Positions 56,281-64,000 of a DNA stretch of 64,000 nucleotides are shown here, one piece after another; position 1 is the stretch's first letter, and every line of letters begins with the position of its first letter. The translations under genes were made by a program, and so were the position numbers. The notes under the pieces were generated by a model. The model was not told the origin of the DNA and made no database searches. It worked only from the letters and a program-made list of their open reading frames with translations. The DNA comes from CAVPUA01 sp963828015 (GTDB taxonomy: Bacteria > Actinomycetota > Actinomycetes > Mycobacteriales > Jatrophihabitantaceae), in contig CAWHCD010000004.1 in assembly GCA_963828015.1 (NCBI GenBank), positions 682,001 to 746,000 on the forward strand. Direction: 5' to 3'.

Positions 56281-58742
56281 TGGCCGGGTTGAGCGGCCGG
56301 CGTCGTAACGGGCGCTGCCGGCGCCCCCGGTGTCGCCGGCGCGCCTGGTGTCGGCGTGGGGGTTGGCGTCGGTTTGGGCACCGGGATCGAGTAGGGCGGC
56401 GAGGCGTTGCTCATGCAGAGCGACACCGTGGTGCCGGGCGCGGCCGACTGCGGGCTGTAGTAGGCGACCTGGCCGATGAACGCGCTGCTGCCGCACGTGG
56501 TCGGGAAGATGACCACCTTGAAGCCGGCCGCGGTCAATGCGGTGGTGGCGTCGGCCTGCGACTTGCCGGTGACCACCGGCACGGTGATGGCCCCGCTGAC
56601 CGTGGTCGGGCTGGGCATCACCCATTTCTGCGGCAACAGGGTGGGCTGCAGGGCATTGAGCCAGTACTGAGCCGCGACCGCGCCGCTGGCGGTGGTATCG
56701 GCGACGGCGTCGGTCATCCCTGGCATCCCGGTGACTGAGGCCGAGGGACTGCCGACGTTCACGATCGCCATGGTGGCCGACAGCTGGGGGGTCACGCCGG
56801 CGAACCAGAAACCGGTGTTGAGCTGGCTCCCGTCGGCCTGCTGGTTCGTGGAGGTACCCGTCTTACCGGCAATCAGGCTCGAGGTCTTGGAGTACCAACT
56901 GTTGAACACCTGGGCCGACGTGCCGCCGGCCTTGGTGTCGCCGACCATCAGGTTCATCGCGGTGCGGGCGACCTGCGGGGTCAGCTGGGCGCTGCACGGC
57001 GTCCGCTTGACCGCGACCGGCTGGCCGGATTCGGTCGTGATCGCCAGCACCGGGGCCGGGGAGCAGTAGGTGCCGTCATTGGCGGCAGCCGCATAGGCCC
57101 CGGTCAGCTCGAGCGGGCTGGTCGGGATCTCACCCAGCGTCAGCGTCCACTCGTGTCCGGTCTCGACGTTCTGCGCGTAGGTGTTGGTGCCCTTGCCATC
57201 GGTACCCGGGTCGATCTGGTTGAGCCCGTTGAGGCCGAGCGAGGTCGCGGTGTTGACGATCGGGGACAGGTCGCACTGGTTGAACAGCTGATCCTCCATC
57301 GCCACGAAGTAGGTGTTGGAGGACTTCGCGATCGCCGTCGCCAGGGTCTCGGTCGGTGTGTAGCTGATGCCGGTAGCCAGGTTCACCGCTCCGGGAGCCG
57401 TGGCCGGGCAGGACTTGGGCAGGTAGGACTTGCGGTCGGTCGAGTTGTTGGCCAGCGGGAAGCTCGCGGTGACACCCGCCTTGAGCCCGGCCAGCATGGT
57501 GAAGTACTTGTAGGTCGAGGCGGCATTGGCGACGTAACCGGTGAACACGTTGCTGCTGGACAGCTCGACGTTCGGGGTGTTCCCGAACGGTTTGCTGGCC
57601 ACCATGGCCAGCACATTGCCGGTCTTGGGATCGGTCACCGGCATCAGCGCGGTCATCGCGCTCGAGGCGGGTAAGGCGGCGGACACCGACGCCTGCGCGG
57701 AGTTCTGGATGGTCGGGTCGAGGGTGGTGACGACCGTGTAGCCGCCCTGGCTGATCTGATCGGAGGTCAGCTTCTGCACATTCTGCAGCCACTTGTAGAC
57801 GTAGTCGCAGAAGTAGCCGACGTTGGCGATCGCCGTCGTGGCGTTGTAGCAGTTGGAGGTGACCGGCGGCGGCTGGTCGGTGAACAGGGTCAGCGGCGTG
57901 GCCTCGTACTTGGTCGCCTCGGCCTGGGTCAGGTCGCCGGCGGTCACCATGTTCTGGATGACCTCGTTGCGGCGGTCCTTGGCCGCCTGCGGGTGCTGGA
58001 ACGGGTCGTAATCGGTCGGCGCCCGCAGGACACCGACCAGCGTGGCCGCCTGGGGCAGGGTCAGCTTCGCCGTCGGCGTGTTGAAGTAGGTCTGGGCGGC
58101 GGACTGCACGCTGTAGGAGTTCTCGCCGAAGAAGGCGATGTTGAGGTAGTTCTCGAGGATCTGCGACTTGGTCTCGCGCTGCTCGAGGTCGATCGCGCAC
58201 TTGGCGTCCTGGATCTTGCGGTCCAGGTTCTGGCTGATCGCCGCTTCCTGGGCGGCCGAGTTGCCAATCGCGTCGTAGTAGCGCACCTGCTTCACGTACT
58301 GCATGGTCAGCGTCGAGCCACCCTGGGTGTCGCCGCCGCTGGTGCTGAAGGCCGAGCGGATCAACCCACGCATGTCGACGCCATGATGCTGGTAGAAGCG
58401 CCGGTCCTCGGTGTCGACCAGGGCCTGCTGAAGGTATTTCGGCATATCGGTCAGTGGAACCGGCTGGCGGTTCTGGGTGAAGATCGTGGCCAGCACCGTC
58501 TTGCCGTCGTTGGCCAGGAATGTCGTCCCCTGCGGCGGTGCGCTCTCCTGCAGGTCGCAGGTCGAGGTCAGGAACTTGTCGGCTTCCTGTTTCGCGACCA
58601 AGCCGGCGCCACCCACGTAGGGCAGGACCAGGCCGGTGGTCAGGATCGCGAAGACGGCCAGCAGGGCGGCCAGCTTGCCGATCGTGCTGGCCCGGCTCGG
58701 TCGACCCGGTCGGGGTCGAGGCGGTCCGCCGGGTTGGGTCAC
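56277..58742 (-). CDS. Class A penicillin-binding protein (PonA2-like) with PASTA domain
   Basis: 821 residues. A basic N-terminus and a membrane anchor (~22-48) precede glycosyltransferase GT51: TEDRRFYQHHGVDMRG (with the catalytic glutamate) and GGSTLTMQYVKQ. Transpeptidase motifs: STYK (SxxK), KSSN (SxN) and GKTGTS (KTG). A single PASTA domain (VPVVTGKSQADATTALTAAGFKVV) follows, then a proline/threonine/alanine tail. It polymerises and cross-links peptidoglycan outside the membrane. Its partner genes of a mycobacterial-like order lie beside it. ATG 58742, ending 56 bases from the ATPase gene. Confidence 0.95.
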   Translation of the reverse strand: MTQPGGPPRPRPGRPSRASTIGKLAALLAVFAILTTGLVLPYVGGAGLVAKQEADKFLTSTCDLQESAPPQGTTFLANDGKTVLATIFTQNRQPVPLTDMPKYLQQALVDTEDRRFYQHHGVDMRGLIRSAFSTSGGDTQGGSTLTMQYVKQVRYYDAIGNSAAQEAAISQNLDRKIQDAKCAIDLEQRETKSQILENYLNIAFFGENSYSVQSAAQTYFNTPTAKLTLPQAATLVGVLRAPTDYDPFQHPQAAKDRRNEVIQNMVTAGDLTQAEATKYEATPLTLFTDQPPPVTSNCYNATTAIANVGYFCDYVYKWLQNVQKLTSDQISQGGYTVVTTLDPTIQNSAQASVSAALPASSAMTALMPVTDPKTGNVLAMVASKPFGNTPNVELSSSNVFTGYVANAASTYKYFTMLAGLKAGVTASFPLANNSTDRKSYLPKSCPATAPGAVNLATGISYTPTETLATAIAKSSNTYFVAMEDQLFNQCDLSPIVNTATSLGLNGLNQIDPGTDGKGTNTYAQNVETGHEWTLTLGEIPTSPLELTGAYAAAANDGTYCSPAPVLAITTESGQPVAVKRTPCSAQLTPQVARTAMNLMVGDTKAGGTSAQVFNSWYSKTSSLIAGKTGTSTNQQADGSQLNTGFWFAGVTPQLSATMAIVNVGSPSASVTGMPGMTDAVADTTASGAVAAQYWLNALQPTLLPQKWVMPSPTTVSGAITVPVVTGKSQADATTALTAAGFKVVIFPTTCGSSAFIGQVAYYSPQSAAPGTTVSLCMSNASPPYSIPVPKPTPTPTPTPGAPATPGAPAAPVTTPAAQPGH

Positions 58743-58798
58743 GAGTCACGAGACTAGTGCGCGAACCTGTCCGTGCCGGATATGTCCGCAGGGGACCC

Positions 58799-59974
58799 TC
58801 AGGTTGGCGGCGCCAGCGGGCCGTTCACCAGCAGTTCGCCAACCGCCCGCAAACCGGCCAGGTCGTGCACATCGGTCGGTAGTGCGGCCACGGCGCGAAT
58901 CGCCACATCTGGGTGCGCCGCTGCGAAGCGCTTGGCCATTCGGGCGTCGTGTTCGGCCGACAGGGCAATCTCGACCTGTACCCGCAGCGCCGCCGCGGCC
59001 AGTTCGGTCTCGGCGGTGGCCGGCAGGGCGCTGAGGGCGTCCGCGGCCGCCTCGGCCCGGCGAGCCGGGAGTGCCTCGCCATCGGGTCCGGTGGCGGCCA
59101 GGTGCACGCGATTGAGCACCAACCCGGCGAGCGGCATGCCGTCTCCGGCCAGTCGCTCGACGAAGTAGCTCGCCTCGCGCAGCGCGTCCGGCTCGGGGGA
59201 GGCCACCACGAGGAACGCGGTGCCGTCGGCCTTGAGCAGCTGGTAGGTGTGCTCCGCGCGTTCGCGGAAGCCGCCGAACATCGCCTCCAGCGAGGAGACG
59301 AACGCGGCGACGTCACGCAGCAGGTCGTTGCCCAGCACCTTGGTGACGGCCCGGGTCATCAGGGAGAAGGACGCGGTCACGACCTTCAGGTAGGCCTTGC
59401 CGCCGGCCTTGGCCGGGGCGGCGAGCAACTTGATGAACCGGCCGTCGAGGAAACGCCCCAGGCGCTGCGGCGCGTCGAGGAAGTCCAGCGCCGAACGAGA
59501 TGGCGGGGTGTCGACCACGATCAGGTCCCATTCGCGCTGATCGGCCAGCTGCGACAGCTTTTCCATCGCCATGTATTCCTGCGTACCGGCGAAGGAGGAG
59601 GACAGCGCCTGATAGAACGGATTGGCGAAGACGGCCTCGGCCCGCTCGGGTGTGGAATGCGCCGCGACCACCTCGTCGAACGTGCGCTTCATGTCCAGCA
59701 TCATCGCGAACAGCTGGCCGTCGCCGGCGCCGGTCACTTCGCGCGGGGTGTTGTCGAGTTCGGTGAGCCCCATCGACTGCGCCAGGCGCCGGGCCGGGTC
59801 GATCGTCAGCACCACCGTCTTGCGACCGGCCTGGGCCGCGCGCAGCGCCAGAGCGGCGGCGGTGGTCGTCTTGCCGACGCCGCCTGAGCCGCAGGTGACG
59901 ATGATCCGGGTCTGGGGATCCTTGATCAGCGCGTCGATGTCCAGTTCCGGTGCGCTCGGGCGCGGGCTGCTCAT
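58799..59974 (-). CDS. ArsA/Get3-like ATPase, second gene
   Basis: 391 residues. P-loop ATPase of the ArsA/Get3 family: IIVTCGSGGVGKTTTAAALALRAA Walker A, AGRKTVVLTIDPARRLA (switch), VVDTPPSRSALDFLD (switch with D) and GLVLNRVHL. Homologous to the mycobacterial pair Rv3679/Rv3680, which resembles the guided-entry ATPase that handles tail-anchored proteins, and which was reported as a redox and glycerol tolerance factor in mycobacteria as I recall. The second gene of the pair, with an ATGA overlap to the first. It ends 56 bases before the penicillin-binding gene, on the same strand. Confidence 0.9.
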   Translation of the reverse strand: MSSPRPSAPELDIDALIKDPQTRIIVTCGSGGVGKTTTAAALALRAAQAGRKTVVLTIDPARRLAQSMGLTELDNTPREVTGAGDGQLFAMMLDMKRTFDEVVAAHSTPERAEAVFANPFYQALSSSFAGTQEYMAMEKLSQLADQREWDLIVVDTPPSRSALDFLDAPQRLGRFLDGRFIKLLAAPAKAGGKAYLKVVTASFSLMTRAVTKVLGNDLLRDVAAFVSSLEAMFGGFRERAEHTYQLLKADGTAFLVVASPEPDALREASYFVERLAGDGMPLAGLVLNRVHLAATGPDGEALPARRAEAAADALSALPATAETELAAAALRVQVEIALSAEHDARMAKRFAAAHPDVAIRAVAALPTDVHDLAGLRAVGELLVNGPLAPPT

Positions 59975-60972
59975 CGGGTCTCCGCCGCAGTCGGCCCGGC
60001 CAACAGATACCCGGCCAGCTCGTTCAGCTCACCGACCGACACCGGCGGGATGAGGTCGGGCAGCACGATCCGCGGCAGGTCGACGGCGTCCAGGCGCACC
60101 TGGTTGCCCTGCTGCACCCGCTGGCGATCGGCGTAGTCGCGCAGCTGCTGGGCCAGCGGCCCCGCGAACCTGCCGTCGACGCCGGCCCGGTCCAGACCCG
60201 CGGCGAGGGCGGCAACGTCGGCGCTGCCGTCGGCGGCGAGCTGCCCGGCCCCGACCAGCGTGGGACGGGCCCGGTTGACGATGATCGCGCCGAGGCGGTA
60301 CCCGGCATCGCTGAGCTCGACCGCCGCCTCCACCGTCTCCTGCACCGGCATCTCCTCGAGCAGCGTGACCAGGTGCACGCGGGTCAACGGGCCGTGCAGC
60401 AGATCGATCACGCCCTTGCTCTGCTTGTTGAGGGGGCCGACCTTGGCCAGGTTGGCGACCTCCCGCGTCGCATCGAGGAAGTGCCTGATCCGTCCGGTCG
60501 GCGGCGCGTCGAGGACGACGGCGTCATACAACGGCGAGCCGTCCTTGCTGCGCTCACCGACCCGTTCCTTGACCTTGCCGGTGAGCAGTACATCGCGCAG
60601 GCCGGGGGCCAGGGTCGTGACGAAGTCGATCGCCCCCATGCGTCGCATCAGCTGAGCGGCTCGTTTGAGGTTGTAGAACATCTCGAGGTACTCGAGCAGG
60701 GCCTGCTCGGGGTCCACGGCCAGCCCGACGACCTCACCACCACCGGCGGCCGCGCTGAGGTGCTGCTCGCCGTAGGGCAGCGCGGCGACGTCGAAGAGCT
60801 GGGCCAGTGCCTGCCGTCCCTCGACCTCGGCGAGCAGCACCCGGCGCCCGCCCTCGGCCAGCGCGAGAGCCAGTGCGGCGGCGATCGTCGTCTTCCCGGT
60901 GCCGCCCTTGCCCGTGACGATATGCAACCGGGTCACTCGATCGATCCCGGAGGTTGTCGTCTCGGTTGGCAA
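59971..60972 (-). CDS. ArsA/Get3-like ATPase, first gene
   Basis: 333 residues. LHIVTGKGGTGKTTIAAALALALA Walker A, RRVLLAEVEG switch, YDAVVLDAPPTGRIRHFLD switch II, GAIIVNRARPTLV. Family as for the next gene, but more divergent. The two subunits probably form a heterodimer in the cytoplasm. The start codon at 60972 leads the operon and is divergent from the MBL gene, 48 bases between starts. No WhiB-type gene lies between this operon and the penicillin-binding gene. Confidence 0.9.
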   Translation of the reverse strand: MPTETTTSGIDRVTRLHIVTGKGGTGKTTIAAALALALAEGGRRVLLAEVEGRQALAQLFDVAALPYGEQHLSAAAGGGEVVGLAVDPEQALLEYLEMFYNLKRAAQLMRRMGAIDFVTTLAPGLRDVLLTGKVKERVGERSKDGSPLYDAVVLDAPPTGRIRHFLDATREVANLAKVGPLNKQSKGVIDLLHGPLTRVHLVTLLEEMPVQETVEAAVELSDAGYRLGAIIVNRARPTLVGAGQLAADGSADVAALAAGLDRAGVDGRFAGPLAQQLRDYADRQRVQQGNQVRLDAVDLPRIVLPDLIPPVSVGELNELAGYLLAGPTAAETR

Positions 60973-61020
60973 CCGCGCTCACCGCCCCAGCCTAGGAGTC
61001 CGCGCTCTATCGTCTGGACC

Positions 61021-61824
61021 ATGTCCCCGCCGACGGCCGAGCCGACCTTCCCGGCCTACGAGACACCGCGTGCGGTGACCCCGTGGGCGTCCGTCGTCCT
61101 GGCCGCCAATCCCGGCCTGCTGACGCTGGACGGCACCAACACCTGGCTGCTGCGCGCGCCGGACTCGCTGTCGGCCATCGTCGTCGACCCGGGACCCGAC
61201 CACGATGCGCATCTGGGCCCGGTGCTCGCCGCCGCCGGAGTGGTCTCGACCATCCTGCTCACCCACGGCCACGTCGATCACAGCGCCGGCGCGCACCGGC
61301 TGGCGGCGCTGACCGGTGCACCGGTACGGGCGCTGGATGCCGGCCGGCGCATGGGCAGCGTAGGTCTGCACGACGGCGAGGTGATCGCCGCCTCCGGAGT
61401 CGAGGTGCGGGTCTGGTCCACGCCCGGGCACAGCGCCGACTCGCTGTCGTTCCTGCTCGATGACGGCGTGCGGCCGGCGGTGCTGACCGGCGACACCATC
61501 CTCGGGCGCGGAACGACGATCGTCGCTCACCCCGGCGGCCGACTGGGTGACTACCTGGCCTCGTTGCGGCGGCTGACGACGCTCGGCCCGATGACGGTGC
61601 TGCCCGGGCACGGGCCCGAACTGGACGACGCCGGCACCGTGGCTCAGGCCTATCTGGAGCACCGGGAGGTTCGCTTGGAGCAGGTCCGGCGCGCCCTCGA
61701 ACGGCAAGGCCCCGAAGCGACCGCCCGCTCGATCGTCGAAGACGTGTACGCCGACGTCGACCAACGCCTCTGGCGCGCGGCGCAGCTGTCGGTAGAGGCG
61801 CAGCTGGCTTACCTCAGGGACTGA
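61021..61824 (+). CDS. Metallo-beta-lactamase fold hydrolase
   Basis: 267 residues. TLDGTNTWLL, then LLTHGHVDHSAGAH (HxHxDH metal site), WSTPGHSADSLSFLL (metal histidine), VLTGDTILGRG and MTVLPGHGPEL: the glyoxalase II/LACTB2-like pattern. The C-terminal helical region (RLEQVRRALERQG) with winged-helix look resembles LACTB2. It could hydrolyse thioesters or RNA. ATG 61021. The stop abuts the convergent CRP stop. In mycobacteria the homologue lies in the same neighbourhood. Confidence 0.9.
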   Translation: MSPPTAEPTFPAYETPRAVTPWASVVLAANPGLLTLDGTNTWLLRAPDSLSAIVVDPGPDHDAHLGPVLAAAGVVSTILLTHGHVDHSAGAHRLAALTGAPVRALDAGRRMGSVGLHDGEVIAASGVEVRVWSTPGHSADSLSFLLDDGVRPAVLTGDTILGRGTTIVAHPGGRLGDYLASLRRLTTLGPMTVLPGHGPELDDAGTVAQAYLEHREVRLEQVRRALERQGPEATARSIVEDVYADVDQRLWRAAQLSVEAQLAYLRD

Positions 61825-62499
61825 TCAGCGGGCGCGGCGCGACAGGCGTTCGCGGTCGAGGATGACGACGCTCTTGCCCTCCAGCCGCAGCCAGCCGCGG
61901 GCGGCGAAGTCGGCCAGGGCCTTGTTGACGGTCTCCCGCGACGCCCCGACGAGCTGAGCCAGTTCCTCCTGGGTCAGGTCGTGGGTGACGCGCAGCTGCC
62001 CGCCGTCGACCGAACCGAAGCGCTGAGCCAGTTGCAGCAGCTGCTTGGCCACCCGCCCGGGCACGTCAACGAAGATCAGATCGGCCAGCATCGTGTTGGT
62101 GCGCCGCAACCGGCGGGCCACGACGCGCAGCAGCTGCATGGCGATCTGGGGCCGCTCCTGCACCCACTTCTGCAAAGCCTGCTTGGGCAGTCGCGCGATG
62201 CGTCCGTCGGTCACGACGACGGCGGTGGCCGTGCGGGGTCCGGGGTCGAACAGCGAGAGCTCACCGAACTGGTCGGAGGGCCCCATCACCGCGACGAGGT
62301 TCTCGCGCCCGTCAGAGGCCCGCCGGCCGAGTTTCACCTTGCCCGACAAGACGATGTAGAGGCTGTCGCCCGGCTCGCCCTCGGTGAACAGGACCTGCCC
62401 GCGCGGCGCATCGAAGATCTCGAACTCGCCGGCGAGAGCCTCGATGTCCTCGGCGTCAACACCTTGGAACAACCCGGCCTTGCGTAGCGCGTCTTCCAC
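61825..62499 (-). CDS. crp: CRP-type cAMP receptor transcription factor
   Basis: 224 residues, the mycobacterial CRP length. N-terminal cAMP domain: GQVLFTEGEPGDSLYIVLSGKVKLGR, FGELSLFDPGPRTATAVVVTDGRI (phosphate-binding cassette); C-terminal HTH: DLTQEELAQLVGASRETVNKALADFAARGWLRLEG. GTG 62499 is chosen because the protein then matches mycobacterial CRP start (about 224 residues) and GGAAGGGA lies just upstream; the longer frame begins at 62517. Regulates genes in response to cAMP. The cNMP-domain transporter at 51298 suggests cAMP use elsewhere in this cell. Confidence 0.95.
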   Translation of the reverse strand: MEDALRKAGLFQGVDAEDIEALAGEFEIFDAPRGQVLFTEGEPGDSLYIVLSGKVKLGRRASDGRENLVAVMGPSDQFGELSLFDPGPRTATAVVVTDGRIARLPKQALQKWVQERPQIAMQLLRVVARRLRRTNTMLADLIFVDVPGRVAKQLLQLAQRFGSVDGGQLRVTHDLTQEELAQLVGASRETVNKALADFAARGWLRLEGKSVVILDRERLSRRAR

Positions 62500-62546
62500 G
62501 TCAATTCCCTTCCACACGGACGAGCCGGATTCTACGCACCCTGTTC

Positions 62547-62795
62547 TCAGCGGGGCCGACGACGGTTGCCGACCGGTCGCAATCGCCGAACCGACAAGCG
62601 CTGACGAAAACGCCGAAGGGCCGATTCAGTGCCTTCCCGTACGAACGTGTCGAGCTCCGCGGGATTGGCATCGTCGAGAAACTGCTCGACCTCGTGCTCA
62701 TCGGGGACCCGGTTGAGCGGCTCCTCGACCTTGCCCATGAACAGCATGAACCCGAGCAGAAGCACCGGGAACAGCAGCACGAGGAAGGCGATCAT
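62547..62795 (-). CDS. Small membrane protein between CRP and Nth genes
   Basis: 82 residues: one strong N-terminal helix MIAFLVLLFPVLLLGFMLFM, then a charged cytoplasmic tail (EEPLNRVPDEHEVEQFLDDA), ending in a basic RRFRQRLSVRR stretch. ATG 62795. No catalytic motif. A small membrane protein holds the same position in mycobacteria (Rv3675), so its place is conserved but the function is unknown. Divergent from nth with 66 bases between starts. Confidence 0.7.
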   Translation of the reverse strand: MIAFLVLLFPVLLLGFMLFMGKVEEPLNRVPDEHEVEQFLDDANPAELDTFVREGTESALRRFRQRLSVRRLRPVGNRRRPR

Positions 62796-62861
62796 CGCCG
62801 TTGAGTCTGCCCGATCGGTGCGCTCGCGTCGCGCAGGCGCTCGCACATCTAATGTTGTCCT

Positions 62862-63596
62862 GTGGCCGCGACTGCTGTGAAGACGCCAGAGACCGCGTTG
62901 GCCCTTACCCGGCGGGCCCGCCGTATCAACCGCGAGCTCGGAGTGCTCTACCCCGACGCGCACTGCGAACTGGACTTCACCAACCCCTTGGAGCTCTCGG
63001 TCGCGACGATCCTGTCCGCGCAGTGCACCGACGTCCGGGTCAACCTGACCACCCCGGCGGTGTTCGCGAAGTACCGCACGGCCGCCGACTATGCCGGGGC
63101 CGACCGCGACGAGCTCGAGGCACTCGTGCGCCCGACCGGCTTCTACCGCAACAAGACGAACTCGATCATGAAGTTGGGTCAGCAGCTCGTCGAGCGCTAC
63201 GACGGTGAGGTGCCGGGACGCCTCGAGGATCTGGTCACGCTGTCGGGCTTCGGCCGCAAGACGGCCAACGTGGTGCTGGGCAACGCGTTCGGGGTTCCGG
63301 GCCTGACCGTCGACACCCACTTCGGGCGGTTGGTCCGCCGGTGGGCGTGGACGAGTGAGACCGACCCGGTCAAGGTCGAGTTCGCCGTCGGCGAGCTGAT
63401 CCCGAAGAAGGATTGGACCATCTTCTCCCACCGCATCATCTGGCACGGCCGGCGCATCTGCCACGCCCGCAAACCGGCCTGCGGGGCATGTCCGCTGGCC
63501 AACCTGTGCCCGTCCTACGGCGAGGGCCCGACCGATCCGCAGGTGGCGGCCAAGCTGGTCAAGTCCGGCCCCCAGGTCGCCGAGTCGGGCGTCTAG
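62862..63596 (+). CDS. nth: Endonuclease III (DNA glycosylase/AP lyase)
   Basis: 244 residues, base excision repair of oxidised pyrimidines. Helix-hairpin-helix LVTLSGFGRKTANVVLGNAFG with the catalytic lysine, VDTHFGRLVRRW with the catalytic aspartate, and iron-sulfur cysteines CHARKPACGACPLANLC (C-x6-C-x2-C-x5-C). GTG 62862. The NUDIX gene starts on the base after its stop, suggesting coupled expression. Confidence 0.95.
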   Translation: MAATAVKTPETALALTRRARRINRELGVLYPDAHCELDFTNPLELSVATILSAQCTDVRVNLTTPAVFAKYRTAADYAGADRDELEALVRPTGFYRNKTNSIMKLGQQLVERYDGEVPGRLEDLVTLSGFGRKTANVVLGNAFGVPGLTVDTHFGRLVRRWAWTSETDPVKVEFAVGELIPKKDWTIFSHRIIWHGRRICHARKPACGACPLANLCPSYGEGPTDPQVAAKLVKSGPQVAESGV

Positions 63597-64000
63597 ATGG
63601 CTCGACCGTTGTGGCTCGACCCGCTGATCGCGGCGGCGGACGGGGTTCAGGCCCTGGACATCTCCCGGGTCGTCCAACCCGCCGACGTCCTCGCGCGCGA
63701 TTCGGCCGTCCTCGTTGCGGTGGCCGAGGACGTCGAGGGACCGTCGGTGCTGCTGACCGAGCGGGCCCACACCTTGCGCTCCCACGCCGGGCAGGTGGCC
63801 TTTCCGGGGGGTGCGAGTGACCCCGAGGACGACGGCCCGGTCGGTACGGCGTTGCGCGAGGCACAGGAAGAGGTAGGGCTCGATCCGGCCACCGTCGAGG
63901 TGGTGTCGGTCCTGCCGGCGCTGTTCATCCCGCCGTCGCGGTTCCTGGTCACCCCGGTGCTGGCGTGGTGGCGGGAGCCGCATCCGATCCGGGCCGTCGA
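63597..64000 (+). CDS. NUDIX hydrolase, CoA pyrophosphatase type (truncated by window end)
   Basis: The frame is open to the last base; 134 residues are visible. NUDIX box: FPGGASDPEDDGPVGTALREAQEEVGL, which is the CoA diphosphatase variety with a longer spacer before REAQEEVGL, and upstream LLTERAHTLRSHAGQVAFPGG. It probably hydrolyses CoA or related dinucleotide-like molecules. ATG 63597 immediately after the nth stop. The C-terminus is outside the window. Confidence 0.9.
   Translation, partial: MARPLWLDPLIAAADGVQALDISRVVQPADVLARDSAVLVAVAEDVEGPSVLLTERAHTLRSHAGQVAFPGGASDPEDDGPVGTALREAQEEVGLDPATVEVVSVLPALFIPPSRFLVTPVLAWWREPHPIRAV

Noticed and set aside
56340..56400. Proline/threonine repeats at the penicillin-binding protein C-terminus considered as a repeat element
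   Set aside because: Coding low-complexity tail, common in this family; no nucleotide-level exact repeat of interest.
59950..61020. Large N-terminal extension of the MBL protein
   Set aside because: It is antisense to the Get3-like gene and has no domain character; ATG 61021 gives the family start.

Overview
The window is 64 kb of high-GC, densely packed chromosome from an actinobacterium. The evidence is the family content: a CRP/endonuclease III/Get3-like ATPase/PonA2-type penicillin-binding protein neighbourhood in mycobacterial-like order, SepH, DUF3027, DUF2530, an XPB-type helicase with a helicase-associated partner, and an actinobacterial-type SerC. Menaquinone would be made by the futalosine route (MqnB and MqnD present). 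I cannot name the genus; a Frankiales/Jatrophihabitans-like lineage is only a guess. I see no integrase, transposase, phage gene or CRISPR array, and no gene-free stretch above 300 bases.

Layout: 0-2.7 kb, purine catabolism (end of XdhC, guanine deaminase) and a PrmC-like methyltransferase. 2.7-11.9 kb, a cation/proton antiporter with a C-terminal zinc finger, a VapC remnant, XPB helicase, a two-component pair and the helicase-associated protein. 12-14.5 kb, cold-shock protein, MqnD, MqnB, lipoprotein. 14.5-20.4 kb, a frameshifted MFS gene, DUF3027, DUF2530, a fused aminodeoxychorismate synthase/lyase, MarR and an RNA methyltransferase. 20.4-29 kb, UbiA-like enzyme with an orphan adenine methyltransferase, ArsR-SRPBCC pair, CapA, a frameshifted unknown gene, SepH, SerC, GNAT, methyltransferase, then MurB. 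30-37.2 kb, a GABA-type aldehyde dehydrogenase/aminotransferase pair, NfeD-flotillin, LysC-Asd and peptide deformylase.

37.2-43.3 kb is a self-contained catabolic module: SnoaL-like protein, aldehyde dehydrogenase and FAS1-like dehydratase on one strand, and class III CoA-transferase, acyl-CoA dehydrogenase and a GntR/UTRA regulator on the other. Together they read as aldehyde to acid to acyl-CoA to enoyl-CoA to hydroxyacyl-CoA. 43.4-49.1 kb holds a proline-rich membrane protein, a TetR/MFS efflux pair with two clear operators, and a pair of paralogous divergent cupins with a 2-hydroxyacid dehydrogenase. 49.1-54.8 kb has a Pit phosphate transporter operon, an MFS-cyclic-nucleotide-domain fusion, an NADP oxidoreductase and an esterase. 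54.8-64 kb has tRNA-Pro, metallophosphoesterase, YqeY, penicillin-binding protein, two ArsA/Get3-like ATPases, MBL hydrolase, CRP, Nth and a truncated NUDIX gene.

The most unusual non-coding signal is a 66-bp repeat present twice (7202-7267 and 12511-12576). It has four 7-bp boxes in ++-- orientation with identical spacing in both copies, each lying between convergent genes. Other points of interest are two single-base frameshifts, a long lipoprotein/MqnB overlap, a hairpin plus T-run in the cold-shock leader, and the missing whiB-type gene in the ponA2-ATPase neighbourhood.
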